DNA of 64,000 bases from Saccharopolyspora montiporae (GTDB lineage: Bacteria > Actinomycetota > Actinomycetes > Mycobacteriales > Pseudonocardiaceae): the NCBI RefSeq assembly GCF_015209505.1, contig NZ_JADEYC010000009.1, positions 1 to 64,000 on the forward strand. The letters run 5' to 3'. The translations under genes and the position numbers were made by a program. Of the stretch, positions 57,515 to 64,000 are shown one piece after another. A model generated the notes under the pieces. It did not search any database. It saw only the letters and a list, made by a program, of their open reading frames with translations, and was not told the origin of the DNA. How positions within the stretch are numbered: position 1 is the first letter of the stretch; every line of letters starts with the position of its first letter.

Positions 57515-58876
57515 CTAAGCGAGTTCGGCGAGGGTCCGGCGCAGTGCCGCGGCCGCCTCGGCCAGGTCGGCGTGCTCGGCGGTCAGCGGAGGGCGGAACC
57601 GCAGCGAGTCCGGTCCGCAGGGCAGCACCAGCACCCGGTGCCGCTGGCGCAGCGCGGTGACGGCGCTGTCCCGGACCGCCGGATCGGCGAAGCTGATCGC
57701 GCACATCAGGCCGCGCCCGCGGGGATCGCGCACCAGGTCCGGGAAATCGGCCGCCACCGCCTGCAGCTCACCGCGCAGCACGGCGCCCGCCGCCTGCGCC
57801 GCGGCGAACAGCCCGTCGCGCTCGACGGTCTCCAGCACCCGGGTGGACCGCACCATGTCGACCAGCGATCCGCCCCAGGTCGAGCTGATCCGGCCGGTCT
57901 CGCGGAACGCGTTGTCGGCGACGTCCAACACCCGGCGCCCGCCCATGACCCCGCAGACCTGCATCCGCTTGCCGAACGCGACCAGGTCCGGTTCCAGTCC
58001 CAGCTCGACGTGCGCCCAGGGCCGCCCGGCCAGCGCACCGGTCTGCACCTCGTCGGCCGCGGTCAGCACGTCGTGCTCGCGGCACAACTGCTGCACGGCC
58101 TGCAGGAACTGCGGGCGCAGGTGCCGATCACCACCCTCGCCCTGCACGGGTTCGTACACGAAGCAGGCGATCTCCGGTCCCCATCGGCGCAGCGCCGCCT
58201 CAGCGGCGGACAGCGCCTCCTGCTCGGCCGGCAGCAGGTCCGGCACCTCCCACCGCTGACCGGGTTCGACGGCGGGTGCGGGGATGCGCGGCCAGTCGAA
58301 CTTGGGGAAGTCGCGGATCTTGACCGGGTCGGTGTTGGTCAGCGAGAGCGCGTAGCCGCTGCGGCCGTGGAAGGCGTGCTCCAGGTGCAACACCCGGCCC
58401 GCCGTCACCGGGGTTCCTTCCCGGGCGTTGCGCTTGGTCTTCCAGTCGAACGCGATCTTGAGCGCGTTCTCCACGGCGAGCGTTCCGCCGTCGATGAAGA
58501 ACAGCAGCGGGAGTTCGGCGATCCCGACGACGCGCCGGAACGTGTCGGCGAACCGGGCCTGTTCCGCGGTGGCGAAATCCGGATTGGCCGGTTTGATCCG
58601 CGCCGCGCGCAGCAGGTCCGCCTCGAACTCGGGGGCACGCAGCGCGGGATGCCCGTGCCCGAGCGGCGCCGAGCTGAAGTAGGTGGTCAGATCGAGGTAG
58701 CCGCCGCCGTCCCGGGCGTCCCGGATGCGGCAGCCCTCGCTCCCGTCCAGGTCCACCTGGATGTCGAGCAGATCCCCGGTGACGTGCCCGCGCAGCGCGG
58801 CGACCGCGTCCGGGCGGGGGCCGCGCTGCACCGGCGGTCCGGTGGGCGACTGGGTGGTCTCCTGCTGAGCCGTCAT
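57515..58876 (-). CDS. lat: L-lysine 6-aminotransferase
   Basis: 453 residues, class III PLP aminotransferase. It converts lysine to 2-aminoadipate-6-semialdehyde. Blocks: the N-terminal YLDLTTYFSSAPLGHGHPA, HLEHAFHGRSGYALSLTNTD, FVYEPVQGEGGDRHL, the PLP aspartate in TAADEVQTGALAGRPWAH, the PLP lysine in VAFGKRMQVCG, and GGSLVDMVRSTR. In beta-lactam producers it supplies aminoadipate; in mycobacteria Lat is linked to persistence and Lrp control. Neither an Lrp gene nor a semialdehyde dehydrogenase is adjacent. ATG with CCGGAGG 6 nt upstream. It is not in the mycobacterial pmt neighbourhood, so it is a later insertion. Confidence 0.93.
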   Translation of the reverse strand: MTAQQETTQSPTGPPVQRGPRPDAVAALRGHVTGDLLDIQVDLDGSEGCRIRDARDGGGYLDLTTYFSSAPLGHGHPALRAPEFEADLLRAARIKPANPDFATAEQARFADTFRRVVGIAELPLLFFIDGGTLAVENALKIAFDWKTKRNAREGTPVTAGRVLHLEHAFHGRSGYALSLTNTDPVKIRDFPKFDWPRIPAPAVEPGQRWEVPDLLPAEQEALSAAEAALRRWGPEIACFVYEPVQGEGGDRHLRPQFLQAVQQLCREHDVLTAADEVQTGALAGRPWAHVELGLEPDLVAFGKRMQVCGVMGGRRVLDVADNAFRETGRISSTWGGSLVDMVRSTRVLETVERDGLFAAAQAAGAVLRGELQAVAADFPDLVRDPRGRGLMCAISFADPAVRDSAVTALRQRHRVLVLPCGPDSLRFRPPLTAEHADLAEAAAALRRTLAELA

Positions 58877-58913
58877 GGGCACCTCCGGAAGCCGAACACC
58901 CTCAACAGGAAAA

Positions 58914-58941
58914 GTTACAACCGGAGTCGCCATTACCGCAA
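58914..58941 (-). promoter_or_regulatory. Candidate lat promoter
   Basis: TTGCGG (58941-58936), 16 bp, TGTAAC (58919-58914) on the minus strand, about 40 bp before the lat ATG, in a locally AT-richer 149-bp gap. An alternative -10 TAACTT overlaps. Confidence 0.4.
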
Positions 58942-59025
58942 TATCGTCGCTGGTCCGCGCGAGCGCGGTGGAAATCTTCCTCGCTATCGACGGGGTGTCC
59001 GCAAAGATGCCGCCCGCATCCGGGC

Positions 59026-59967
59026 TCAGCTCCCGAAACGAGCCACCAGCCGGCCCGTGACCTGCGCGGCTTCGAGCCGTTCGAGTCCGCGTTGGACCTC
59101 GTCGAACCCGATCTCCTCGTAAGCGGGCGCGAGGTCGCCCGCGGTCATCATCGCGTAGAGATCCTCGATGTCGGCCACGGTGCCCCCGATGGACCCGATG
59201 AGGTTCTTGTTCCACAGCAGGGCTTGGGAGGGGATGGTGAACTCCGGCGCACCGATGCCGACGGTCACCACGGTGCCGCCGGGCCGCACGGCATCGATCG
59301 CGCGAGCGGCGGTGTCGAAGCCCGCGTAGTCGACGACCAGGTCGAAGTCGCGCCCCTTCCAATCCGCGGCGTCGGCGACGAGGCCCGCAGCGCCCAGCGA
59401 TTCCGCCAACGGCCAGAGATCCCGCTTCGGTTCGGCGACGTGCACGTCCGCGCCCTTGAGCACCGCGACCCGGGTGGCGATCTGCCCCAGTCCGCCCATG
59501 CCGATCACCCCGACCGACATGTCCGCGGTCAGCCCGCCGCGCACGACGAGCGCGTGGTACGACGTCATGCCCGCGTCTGTGGCGACGGCGCCCAGCGAGA
59601 TGTCCAGACCGTCCGGGACGCGGGCCAGGTCTTCGACGTGCACGAGCTGCTTGTCGGCGAATCCGCCCGGTGTGAAGAACCCGGGGAACCCCTTGCCCGA
59701 CGGGCACACGCCGACCCGGTCGCCGACCTGCCAGCCGGTCACCCCCGGCCCCACGGCGCTGATCACACCCGCGGTCTCGTGCCCCAAGGTCATCGGCGTG
59801 TACGGCATCGCCGCCTTCGTCCCCGGATGCGTCATGTAGGTGACGTCCGAGTGGCACAACCCGCACGCCTGCACCGCGATGATGACTTCACCCGCGCCCG
59901 GGACCGGTTCCGGGACCTCGTTGAGCACCAGCGGCTCGTTGGTCTCGACGAACTGCCACGCCTTCAT
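59026..59967 (-). CDS. Zinc-dependent alcohol dehydrogenase (MDR family)
   Basis: 313 residues. Catalytic-zinc motif ACGLCHSDVTYMTHPG, then TLGHETAGVISAVG, and the cofactor-binding VGVIGMGGLGQIATRVAVL. The stretch after QVGDRVGVCPSG lacks the four-cysteine structural-zinc loop of classical ADHs and is shorter, so it is an atypical subgroup that probably uses NAD(P). Substrate unknown. ATG at 59967 with GAGAG upstream. It follows a small exporter operon but lies 88 bp from it. Confidence 0.88.
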   Translation of the reverse strand: MKAWQFVETNEPLVLNEVPEPVPGAGEVIIAVQACGLCHSDVTYMTHPGTKAAMPYTPMTLGHETAGVISAVGPGVTGWQVGDRVGVCPSGKGFPGFFTPGGFADKQLVHVEDLARVPDGLDISLGAVATDAGMTSYHALVVRGGLTADMSVGVIGMGGLGQIATRVAVLKGADVHVAEPKRDLWPLAESLGAAGLVADAADWKGRDFDLVVDYAGFDTAARAIDAVRPGGTVVTVGIGAPEFTIPSQALLWNKNLIGSIGGTVADIEDLYAMMTAGDLAPAYEEIGFDEVQRGLERLEAAQVTGRLVARFGS

Positions 59968-60055
59968 CAGCTCTCGCGCCTCCCCGCTCCACGACGGCAT
60001 CTGGTGGGAAATGGTCCCACCGCCGCGCCCGCACACCGACGGCGCGCGGTCCCTC

Positions 60056-60817
60056 TCATGCCCGCAGCCGCCCCATCGCCCGGGTGCCCACGATCGCCCC
60101 GACGAGCCCGAACAGCACCGTCACGGCGAATCCCAGCAGCACGGCCGGGTGGGCGAGTTCGCCGGAGAACAGCACCCGCTGCCCCTCGACGACGTGCGCG
60201 AGCGGGTTGACCCGCGAGATCGCGAACAGCCACCCGGGGGCGAGCTCCATCGGCAGCATGGCACCCGACGTGATCAGGATCGGCGTGTAGACGATCGAGA
60301 CCACGCCCCAGAACGCGTAGGAGTTCCGTAGCACGAGCCCGACGGCCAGCGAGACGATCCCCAGCGCCGCGGCCAGCGTGGCCAGCTGCACCAGCGCGAT
60401 CAGGGCACCCAGCGGTGGGACCTGCAGGCCGAACGGAGCGGTGGCCGCGACGACGATCACCGCTTGGACGGCCACCACGGCGACGATGCGCAGCACGCGC
60501 CCGGCCAGCAGCGCGAACCGGTTGACCGGGGTGACGAGCATGCGCTCCAGCGCCCCCGAGGCCCGTTCTTCCTGGAAACCGGCACCGATGAAGGCTCCGG
60601 TGGTGAAGACCATGAGCACGAGCATGCCGGGTACGAACCACTGGGCGGTGGAGTGCGCCGGCAGGCCCGGCATGTCGCCGAGGGCGGCGACCAGTGGCCC
60701 GAACAGCACGAGCAGCAGCAGCGGATCACCCATCGCCTCGATGTAGGGCCAGGGCGTGCGGAGTTTGGCGCGGATCTCGCGGTTGAAGACGGAACCGGTG
60801 GCGGCGAGCAGGCTCAT
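60056..60817 (-). CDS. ABC-2 type exporter permease (DrrB-like)
   Basis: 253 residues with six predicted helices. N-terminal MSLLAATGSVFNREIRAKLR, ABC-2 family GFQEERASGALERMLVTPVN and NPLAHVVEGQRVLFSGEL blocks. Works with the ATPase gene 28 bp upstream to export a drug-like or lipid substrate. The divergent TetR gene probably controls both. Confidence 0.88.
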   Translation of the reverse strand: MSLLAATGSVFNREIRAKLRTPWPYIEAMGDPLLLLVLFGPLVAALGDMPGLPAHSTAQWFVPGMLVLMVFTTGAFIGAGFQEERASGALERMLVTPVNRFALLAGRVLRIVAVVAVQAVIVVAATAPFGLQVPPLGALIALVQLATLAAALGIVSLAVGLVLRNSYAFWGVVSIVYTPILITSGAMLPMELAPGWLFAISRVNPLAHVVEGQRVLFSGELAHPAVLLGFAVTVLFGLVGAIVGTRAMGRLRA

Positions 60818-60845
60818 CGTGGCACTCCCGATACGGGCGGTGGGG

Positions 60846-61802
60846 TTAGTTCTCGCTGTCCCGCAGGCTGCGGCCGGTCAGCGACAGGAAGACGTCGTCC
60901 AGCGTCGGCCGCTGGACCCGGGTGCTGCGCAACCGGATGCCCGCGGCGTCCAGCGCGCGTACGACCGCCGGGGTGGCGGTGTCGCCCTCGGCGACGCGGA
61001 ACCCGACGACATCCCCGTCCGCGGAGACGGCGTGGGCGGTGGGGAGCCGGGCAGCGATCCCGGCCGCGGCCGACGCGTCGGCGGGTTCGACCAGTTCGAC
61101 GGTGACCAGGTCACCGGACACCTTGGCCTTGAGCTGGTCCTGCGGCCCATCGGCGATGATCCTGCCGTCGTCGATGACGATCACCCGCTCGGCAACGGAG
61201 TCGGCCTCGTCGAGGTAATGCGTGGTCAGGAAGATCGTCGTGTCGTCCTCGGCGCGCATGCGGGCGATGTGCTCCCAGAGGTTGGACCGGCTCTGCGGGT
61301 CCAACCCGGCCGAGGGCTCGTCCAGGAACAGCAGCTGCGGGCGGTGGACGAGGCCCATCGCGATATCGAGCCGGCGCCGCTGGCCGCCGGAAAGCCGCGC
61401 CACGTCCCGGTTCGCCTGCTCGCCGAGCTGCAACTGGTCGAGCAGCTCGGCGCTGCGGGCCCGCGCGCTGCGGCGCGAGATGCCGTAGAAGCGGGCCTGG
61501 GTGTAGAGCTCCTCGTGCACGCGCAGGCCGTCGAAGGAGCCGTTTCCCTGGCCGACATGCCCGATCCGCCGGCGCACGGCGACCGGGTCCGCGCCGATAT
61601 CCCGCCCGGCGACCTCGGCCGTTCCACCGGTCGGCGCCAGCAGGGTGGTGAGCATGCGCAGGGTGGTGCTCTTGCCCGCCCCGTTGGGCCCCAGGAAAGC
61701 GACGACCTCCCCGGGTGCCACATCGAGATCGATGCCGCGCACCGCCTCGACGGGTGTGCGGTCGACCCAGAACGTGCGGGCCAGCTGGTGTGCGTGGATC
61801 AT
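60846..61802 (-). CDS. ABC exporter ATPase (DrrA-like)
   Basis: 318 residues. Walker A LGPNGAGKSTT, signature LSGGQRRRLDIAMGLV, Walker B LLFLDEPSAGLDP, H-loop TTHYLDEAD. The C-terminal region (about 230-318) is the DUF4162-type regulatory domain of daunorubicin-resistance ATPases, ending QRPTLDDVFLSLTG. ATG at 61802. Forms an operon with the permease and is divergent from the TetR gene. Confidence 0.92.
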   Translation of the reverse strand: MIHAHQLARTFWVDRTPVEAVRGIDLDVAPGEVVAFLGPNGAGKSTTLRMLTTLLAPTGGTAEVAGRDIGADPVAVRRRIGHVGQGNGSFDGLRVHEELYTQARFYGISRRSARARSAELLDQLQLGEQANRDVARLSGGQRRRLDIAMGLVHRPQLLFLDEPSAGLDPQSRSNLWEHIARMRAEDDTTIFLTTHYLDEADSVAERVIVIDDGRIIADGPQDQLKAKVSGDLVTVELVEPADASAAAGIAARLPTAHAVSADGDVVGFRVAEGDTATPAVVRALDAAGIRLRSTRVQRPTLDDVFLSLTGRSLRDSEN

Positions 61803-61819
61803 CCCGACCCCCCGGCGAT

Positions 61820-61847
61820 TTACATTACGTCTCGTATCGGAATATAA
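61820..61847. promoter_or_regulatory. TetR operator and divergent promoter
   Basis: TTACATTACG (61820-61829) and CGGAATATAA (61838-61847) form an imperfect 28-bp palindrome (8 of 10 positions) in the 61-bp space between the exporter and TetR genes. It overlaps the TetR promoter TTTACA (61819-61824)-18 bp-TATAAC (61843-61848). A repressor bound here would block both directions, the usual autoregulated TetR-exporter design. Confidence 0.6.
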
Positions 61848-61863
61848 CTGCTAGCCTGGGCAC

Positions 61864-62535
61864 ATGCCAGCCCCGACCGATCGGACGAAGTCCACGACCA
61901 CCGCGGGCCGACCGCGCGACACGCATATCGACGCGGCCGTGCTGGACGCCGCGCTCGCCCTGCTCGGGGAATCCGGCTACCACCGCTTCAGCATCGAGAA
62001 CACCGCCCGGCGCGCCGGCACCACCAAACCCGCCGTCTACCGCCGGTGGGCCAGCCGCCAGCAGCTCGTGCTCGCCGTGCTCGCCCGGCAGCTCGGCGAG
62101 GTCAGCGCCCCGGACACCGACTGCACGCTGTGCGACATCAGCGAATGCATCAACCTCTACGTGCAGGCGTTCGAGCGGATGCCGCCGGACGTGCTCGGCC
62201 CGCTGCTCGCCGACTGCACCGGGTCACCCCGGCTGCGCGACGAGTTCATGTCGACGCTGTTCGACCCTCCCCGCGCGGCGGTCGAGGGCACGCTCGACCG
62301 CGCACTCGCGCGCGGCGACCTGCGCACCGATCTCGACCGCCCGCTCACCCTGGACCTGCTCGGCTCGCTCGTGCACTACCGAGCGCTGTTCGGGCACGCC
62401 TCCACCAGCGAGCAGGAGGTCGAATCCGCGGTGGAGACCCTGCTGCGTGGCATCGCCACCGACTACCCGAGCCTCCTCGCGCACGCCCGAGCGCAGGACA
62501 GCGCCTCGCGGGCGCACCCGTTGCACACCGACTGA
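61864..62535 (+). CDS. TetR-family regulator of the adjacent ABC exporter
   Basis: 223 residues. Helix-turn-helix in AVLDAALALLGESGYHRFSI then ENTARRAGTTKPAVYRRWAS. The C-terminal domain contains a cysteine-rich turn (DTDCTLCDISEC) that is unusual and could bind a ligand or metal; this is inference. The start ATG lies 9 nt after the predicted transcription start, so the mRNA is nearly leaderless. Divergent from the exporter; convergent with the reductase gene, with a hairpin between. Confidence 0.9.
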   Translation: MPAPTDRTKSTTTAGRPRDTHIDAAVLDAALALLGESGYHRFSIENTARRAGTTKPAVYRRWASRQQLVLAVLARQLGEVSAPDTDCTLCDISECINLYVQAFERMPPDVLGPLLADCTGSPRLRDEFMSTLFDPPRAAVEGTLDRALARGDLRTDLDRPLTLDLLGSLVHYRALFGHASTSEQEVESAVETLLRGIATDYPSLLAHARAQDSASRAHPLHTD

Positions 62536-62567
62536 TCCGACCGACTACGCGTCCGTGCGCTGGGGGG

Positions 62568-62586
62568 CGTGCCGATCCCCGGCACG
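62568..62586. terminator. Hairpin between the TetR gene and the deazaflavin reductase gene
   Basis: CGTGCCG and CGGCACG pair exactly around ATCCC; short, without a U-tract. It lies 33 nt after the TetR stop and immediately before the convergent reductase stop. Confidence 0.4.
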
Positions 62587-62587
62587 G

Positions 62588-63070
62588 TCAACTCGGCGAA
62601 GCCGGGGTGAAGGCGATGGCGTGCACCGCGGCAGCGACTTCGGGCCAGCGCGGGTCGGTCGGCTCGGCGGGAAAACCGAGCAGCGGCGCGAGCCGCTTCC
62701 ACGCATGCGGGTGAGCGTGCTGGTAAGCGAGCAGGATCCGCTGCGTCTCGGCCGCACCGAGGAACCGGTGCGCGGGCTGCGGCCACCTTTTCGCACCGAC
62801 GCGCACCTCGATCGCCGGCGCCGCGCGGAGATTGCGATACCAGTCCGGATCGCCACCCCAAGCCGCGATCACGACGACCTCGGGGCCATCCGGGTCGTAG
62901 TGCACCGTCTCCACGACGACCTCGCGGCGTGCGCCGGTACGGCGCCCCCGGTGGGCGAGGTAGAGCAGCCGATGCCCGGCCAGGAAGCCGAGGCGAGCAC
63001 GATAGAGCCAGATCGGCGCGCGCAGCAGCAACCGCAGCAGCCCGCGCGGCTTGTGGTCGGTCAGTGCCAC
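62588..63070 (-). CDS. Nitroreductase/deazaflavin (F420)-dependent oxidoreductase family protein
   Basis: 160 residues of the DDN/DUF385 split-barrel family. Characteristic blocks: FLAGHRLLYLAHRGRRTGA, REVVVETVHYDPDGPEVVVI, WGGDPDWYRNLRAAPAIEVR and VGAKRW. Members bind F420 (or fatty acids or haem in some cases) and reduce quinones or nitro drugs in actinobacteria. GTG start with GGAGG 7 nt upstream. No partner gene identifies its substrate. Confidence 0.85.
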   Translation of the reverse strand: MALTDHKPRGLLRLLLRAPIWLYRARLGFLAGHRLLYLAHRGRRTGARREVVVETVHYDPDGPEVVVIAAWGGDPDWYRNLRAAPAIEVRVGAKRWPQPAHRFLGAAETQRILLAYQHAHPHAWKRLAPLLGFPAEPTDPRWPEVAAAVHAIAFTPASPS

Positions 63071-63460
63071 TGATTCCTCCCGCCGCGGCTTTCCACCGAA
63101 CGCGCCACGCAGTCATCGTGCCGGCGCGGGATCTCGATCTAGCCGACCAACCACCCACTCGCCAGTCCGCGAGCAGGTCGGGAAACACAAAAACGGCGCG
63201 GAGCCGCACAGCAAGCGACTACCGCACCGCGGGGGCCAACGGGGACAACCCCCGTATGGACATCGACACCCGGGTAGGATAACCAGCGGCCATCGACCAC
63301 GAGGCATTGCGTGGAGGTTGGGGGAGCTTACTCGAACACCACCGGAGGGCTGGTCCGTGGGCAGGCCGGGAACACTCCGAACTCGGGAAGCCAACGGAAC
63401 GCCACCACCGCACCGTGGGGGTCCGCGGGGGCTCGGCCCCCGCGGTCAACACGCGAAACC
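63071..63460 (+). other. Gap between the reductase and tRNA-Ala; possible small plus-strand transcript
   Basis: No family-supported gene. On the plus strand TAGGAT at 63275-63280 is an excellent -10 but has no good -35. A perfect hairpin CCGCGGGGGC-TCG-GCCCCCGCGG lies at 63423-63445. A GTG frame at 63311 with GAGG upstream reads MEVGGAYSNTTGG but runs on through the terminator and antisense to the tRNA, so I do not call it a gene. Confidence 0.3.
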
Positions 63461-63491
63461 GAAAAAGACGAGCGCTCTCCGCGAGCGCTCG
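63461..63491 (-). terminator. Intrinsic terminator of tRNA-Ala
   Basis: Minus strand: CGAGCGCT is the reverse complement of AGCGCTCG; the stem is perfect over 8 bp with loop CGCGGAG, followed by TCTTTTTC. It starts 12 nt downstream of the mature tRNA. Confidence 0.8.
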
Positions 63492-63503
63492 CCTCCTATT
63501 CGG

Positions 63504-63576
63504 TGGAGCTGAGGGGAATCGAACCCCTGACCTTCTCGATGCGAACGAGACGCGCTACCAACTGCGCTACAGCCCC
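63504..63576 (-). tRNA. tRNA-Ala (CGC)
   Basis: Cloverleaf with acceptor GGGGCTG/CAGCTCC, anticodon stem TCTCG/CGAGA with loop TTCGCAT (anticodon CGC), T arm CAGGG-GTTCGATT-CCCCTG region, discriminator A. It reads GCG alanine codons, very frequent here. It lies downstream of the GlpR/SepX-like gene on the same strand. Confidence 0.95.
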
Positions 63577-63650
63577 TCGGTGAGTGCTGACGAAAGCCTA
63601 GCAAGGCACTCGATCGGCTTTCACAGCACCCCCCTCCCGCGGCGGGACGG

Positions 63651-64000
63651 TCATTCGCCGACGGCCTTGCGGTACGGCTGCCAGGTGCGTTCGTCCAGCT
63701 CATCGAACATCGGGTCTTCGTCGTCGATGTCCACCGGCACCGCCCGGCCGACCGCTGCCGGGCGCTCGGCCCGCTGCGGCACCCGCCGGTCCGCCTCCTG
63801 GGGCCCGGCGAACTCACCGTCCCGGTCGTCCTCGTACTCGTAGCCGTCCTCGTCGTATTCGGCGTACTCGTAGCGGTCCTGCTCGGGCGCATCCGCGAAG
63901 TCCTCCCGCTCGCCGTTCATCCGGGCGAGCCTGCGGTTGCGGACCTCTTCCTCGATGCGCACCTGCCTGCGCAGGTAGGTCAGGTAGCCGACCAGCACCA
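63651..64000 (-). CDS. GlpR/SepX-like membrane protein, C-terminus only
   Basis: Runs off the right edge; the last 116 residues or so are visible. They begin with the end of a membrane helix (MLVGYLTYLRRQVRIEEEVR), a basic stretch RNRRLARMNGERED, then a strongly acidic Tyr/Asp/Glu tail (YEYAEYDEDGYEYEDDRDG) and the conserved end DELDERTWQPYRKAVGE. This matches the C-terminal half of the actinobacterial GlpR/SepX family, divisome-associated in Streptomyces. The identification rests on the tail only. Confidence 0.65.
   Translation of the reverse strand, partial: VLVGYLTYLRRQVRIEEEVRNRRLARMNGEREDFADAPEQDRYEYAEYDEDGYEYEDDRDGEFAGPQEADRRVPQRAERPAAVGRAVPVDIDDEDPMFDELDERTWQPYRKAVGE

Noticed and set aside
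63307..63843. Reading frames crossing tRNA-Ala that resemble 'EGNRTPDLLDANETRYQ' proteins
   Set aside because: This is the well-known spurious translation of the antisense strand of a tRNA gene; it overlaps a terminator and the tRNA.

Overview
The window is very GC-rich DNA with strong G/C bias at third codon positions, many GTG/TTG starts and almost no spacer DNA. Gene content and order match the actinobacterial core that runs from pmt through rsmI, pabB, metG, tatD, rpfB, ksgA, ispE, an acyl-AMP ligase, pth, rplY, prs, glmU, a TetR gene, mfd, mazG, lpqU, eno, ftsB, DUF501 and ppx. Mycobacterium tuberculosis carries the same block around Rv1002-Rv1026. The BCCT carrier, lysine 6-aminotransferase, GlpR/SepX-like protein and three MltB-type transglycosylases suggest a Pseudonocardiales member (Saccharopolyspora-like). 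That placement is inferred from gene content, not from a marker-gene search.

Layout, left to right. 1-2.25 kb is accessory: the N-terminus of a proline-rich protein, a small membrane protein, a tRNA with a UAA anticodon, and a two-gene unit of a 39-residue peptide plus an MvdD/TgmB-type ATP-grasp ligase. 2.4-6.4 kb holds type II NADH dehydrogenase, a family-5 uracil-DNA glycosylase and an S10 peptidase. 6.4-6.98 kb is a scar in which a 59-bp direct repeat of the 3' end of oppF brackets a broken Abi-like gene and a promoter/terminator-bounded small RNA candidate. 6.9-12.5 kb is an oppABCDF peptide importer whose oppA signal peptide is out of frame. 12.7-24 kb holds ppx, three transglycosylases, DUF501, ftsB, eno, mazG, a SurA-like lipoprotein and a BCCT carrier.

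24-31 kb holds mfd, a secreted sugar dehydrogenase, and a fatty-acid desaturase-TetR pair with tandem palindromes at its promoter. 31-44 kb holds tRNA-Gln, a diguanylate cyclase, glmU-prs, a nitroreductase, an Nramp-related carrier, rplY-pth, a fatty-acyl-AMP ligase, an ABC-F protein and ispE. 44-47.5 kb is a metNIQ methionine importer behind a SAM-I riboswitch, followed by a cysteine-leader-like ORF; it is inserted between ispE and ksgA, which are adjacent in mycobacteria. 47.6-57.5 kb holds ksgA, rpfB (Crp-like site, sigma-70-type promoter, long uORF-containing leader), tatD, metG, pabB, rsmI and pmt. 57.5-64 kb is more variable: lysine 6-aminotransferase, an alcohol dehydrogenase, a DrrAB-type exporter with a divergent TetR gene, a deazaflavin-dependent reductase, tRNA-Ala(CGC) and the C-terminus of a GlpR/SepX-like protein.

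The core genes serve the cell envelope (glmU, transglycosylases, rpfB, pmt, ftsB, ispE), translation (metG, pth, rplY, ksgA, rsmI, tRNAs), nucleotides and repair (prs, mazG, mfd, udgB) and glycolysis/respiration (eno, ndh). The observations most worth a second look are the peptide/ATP-grasp pair, the Abi/small-RNA scar and the layered regulation ahead of metNIQ and rpfB. Coordinates of short sites were counted by eye and may be off by one base.
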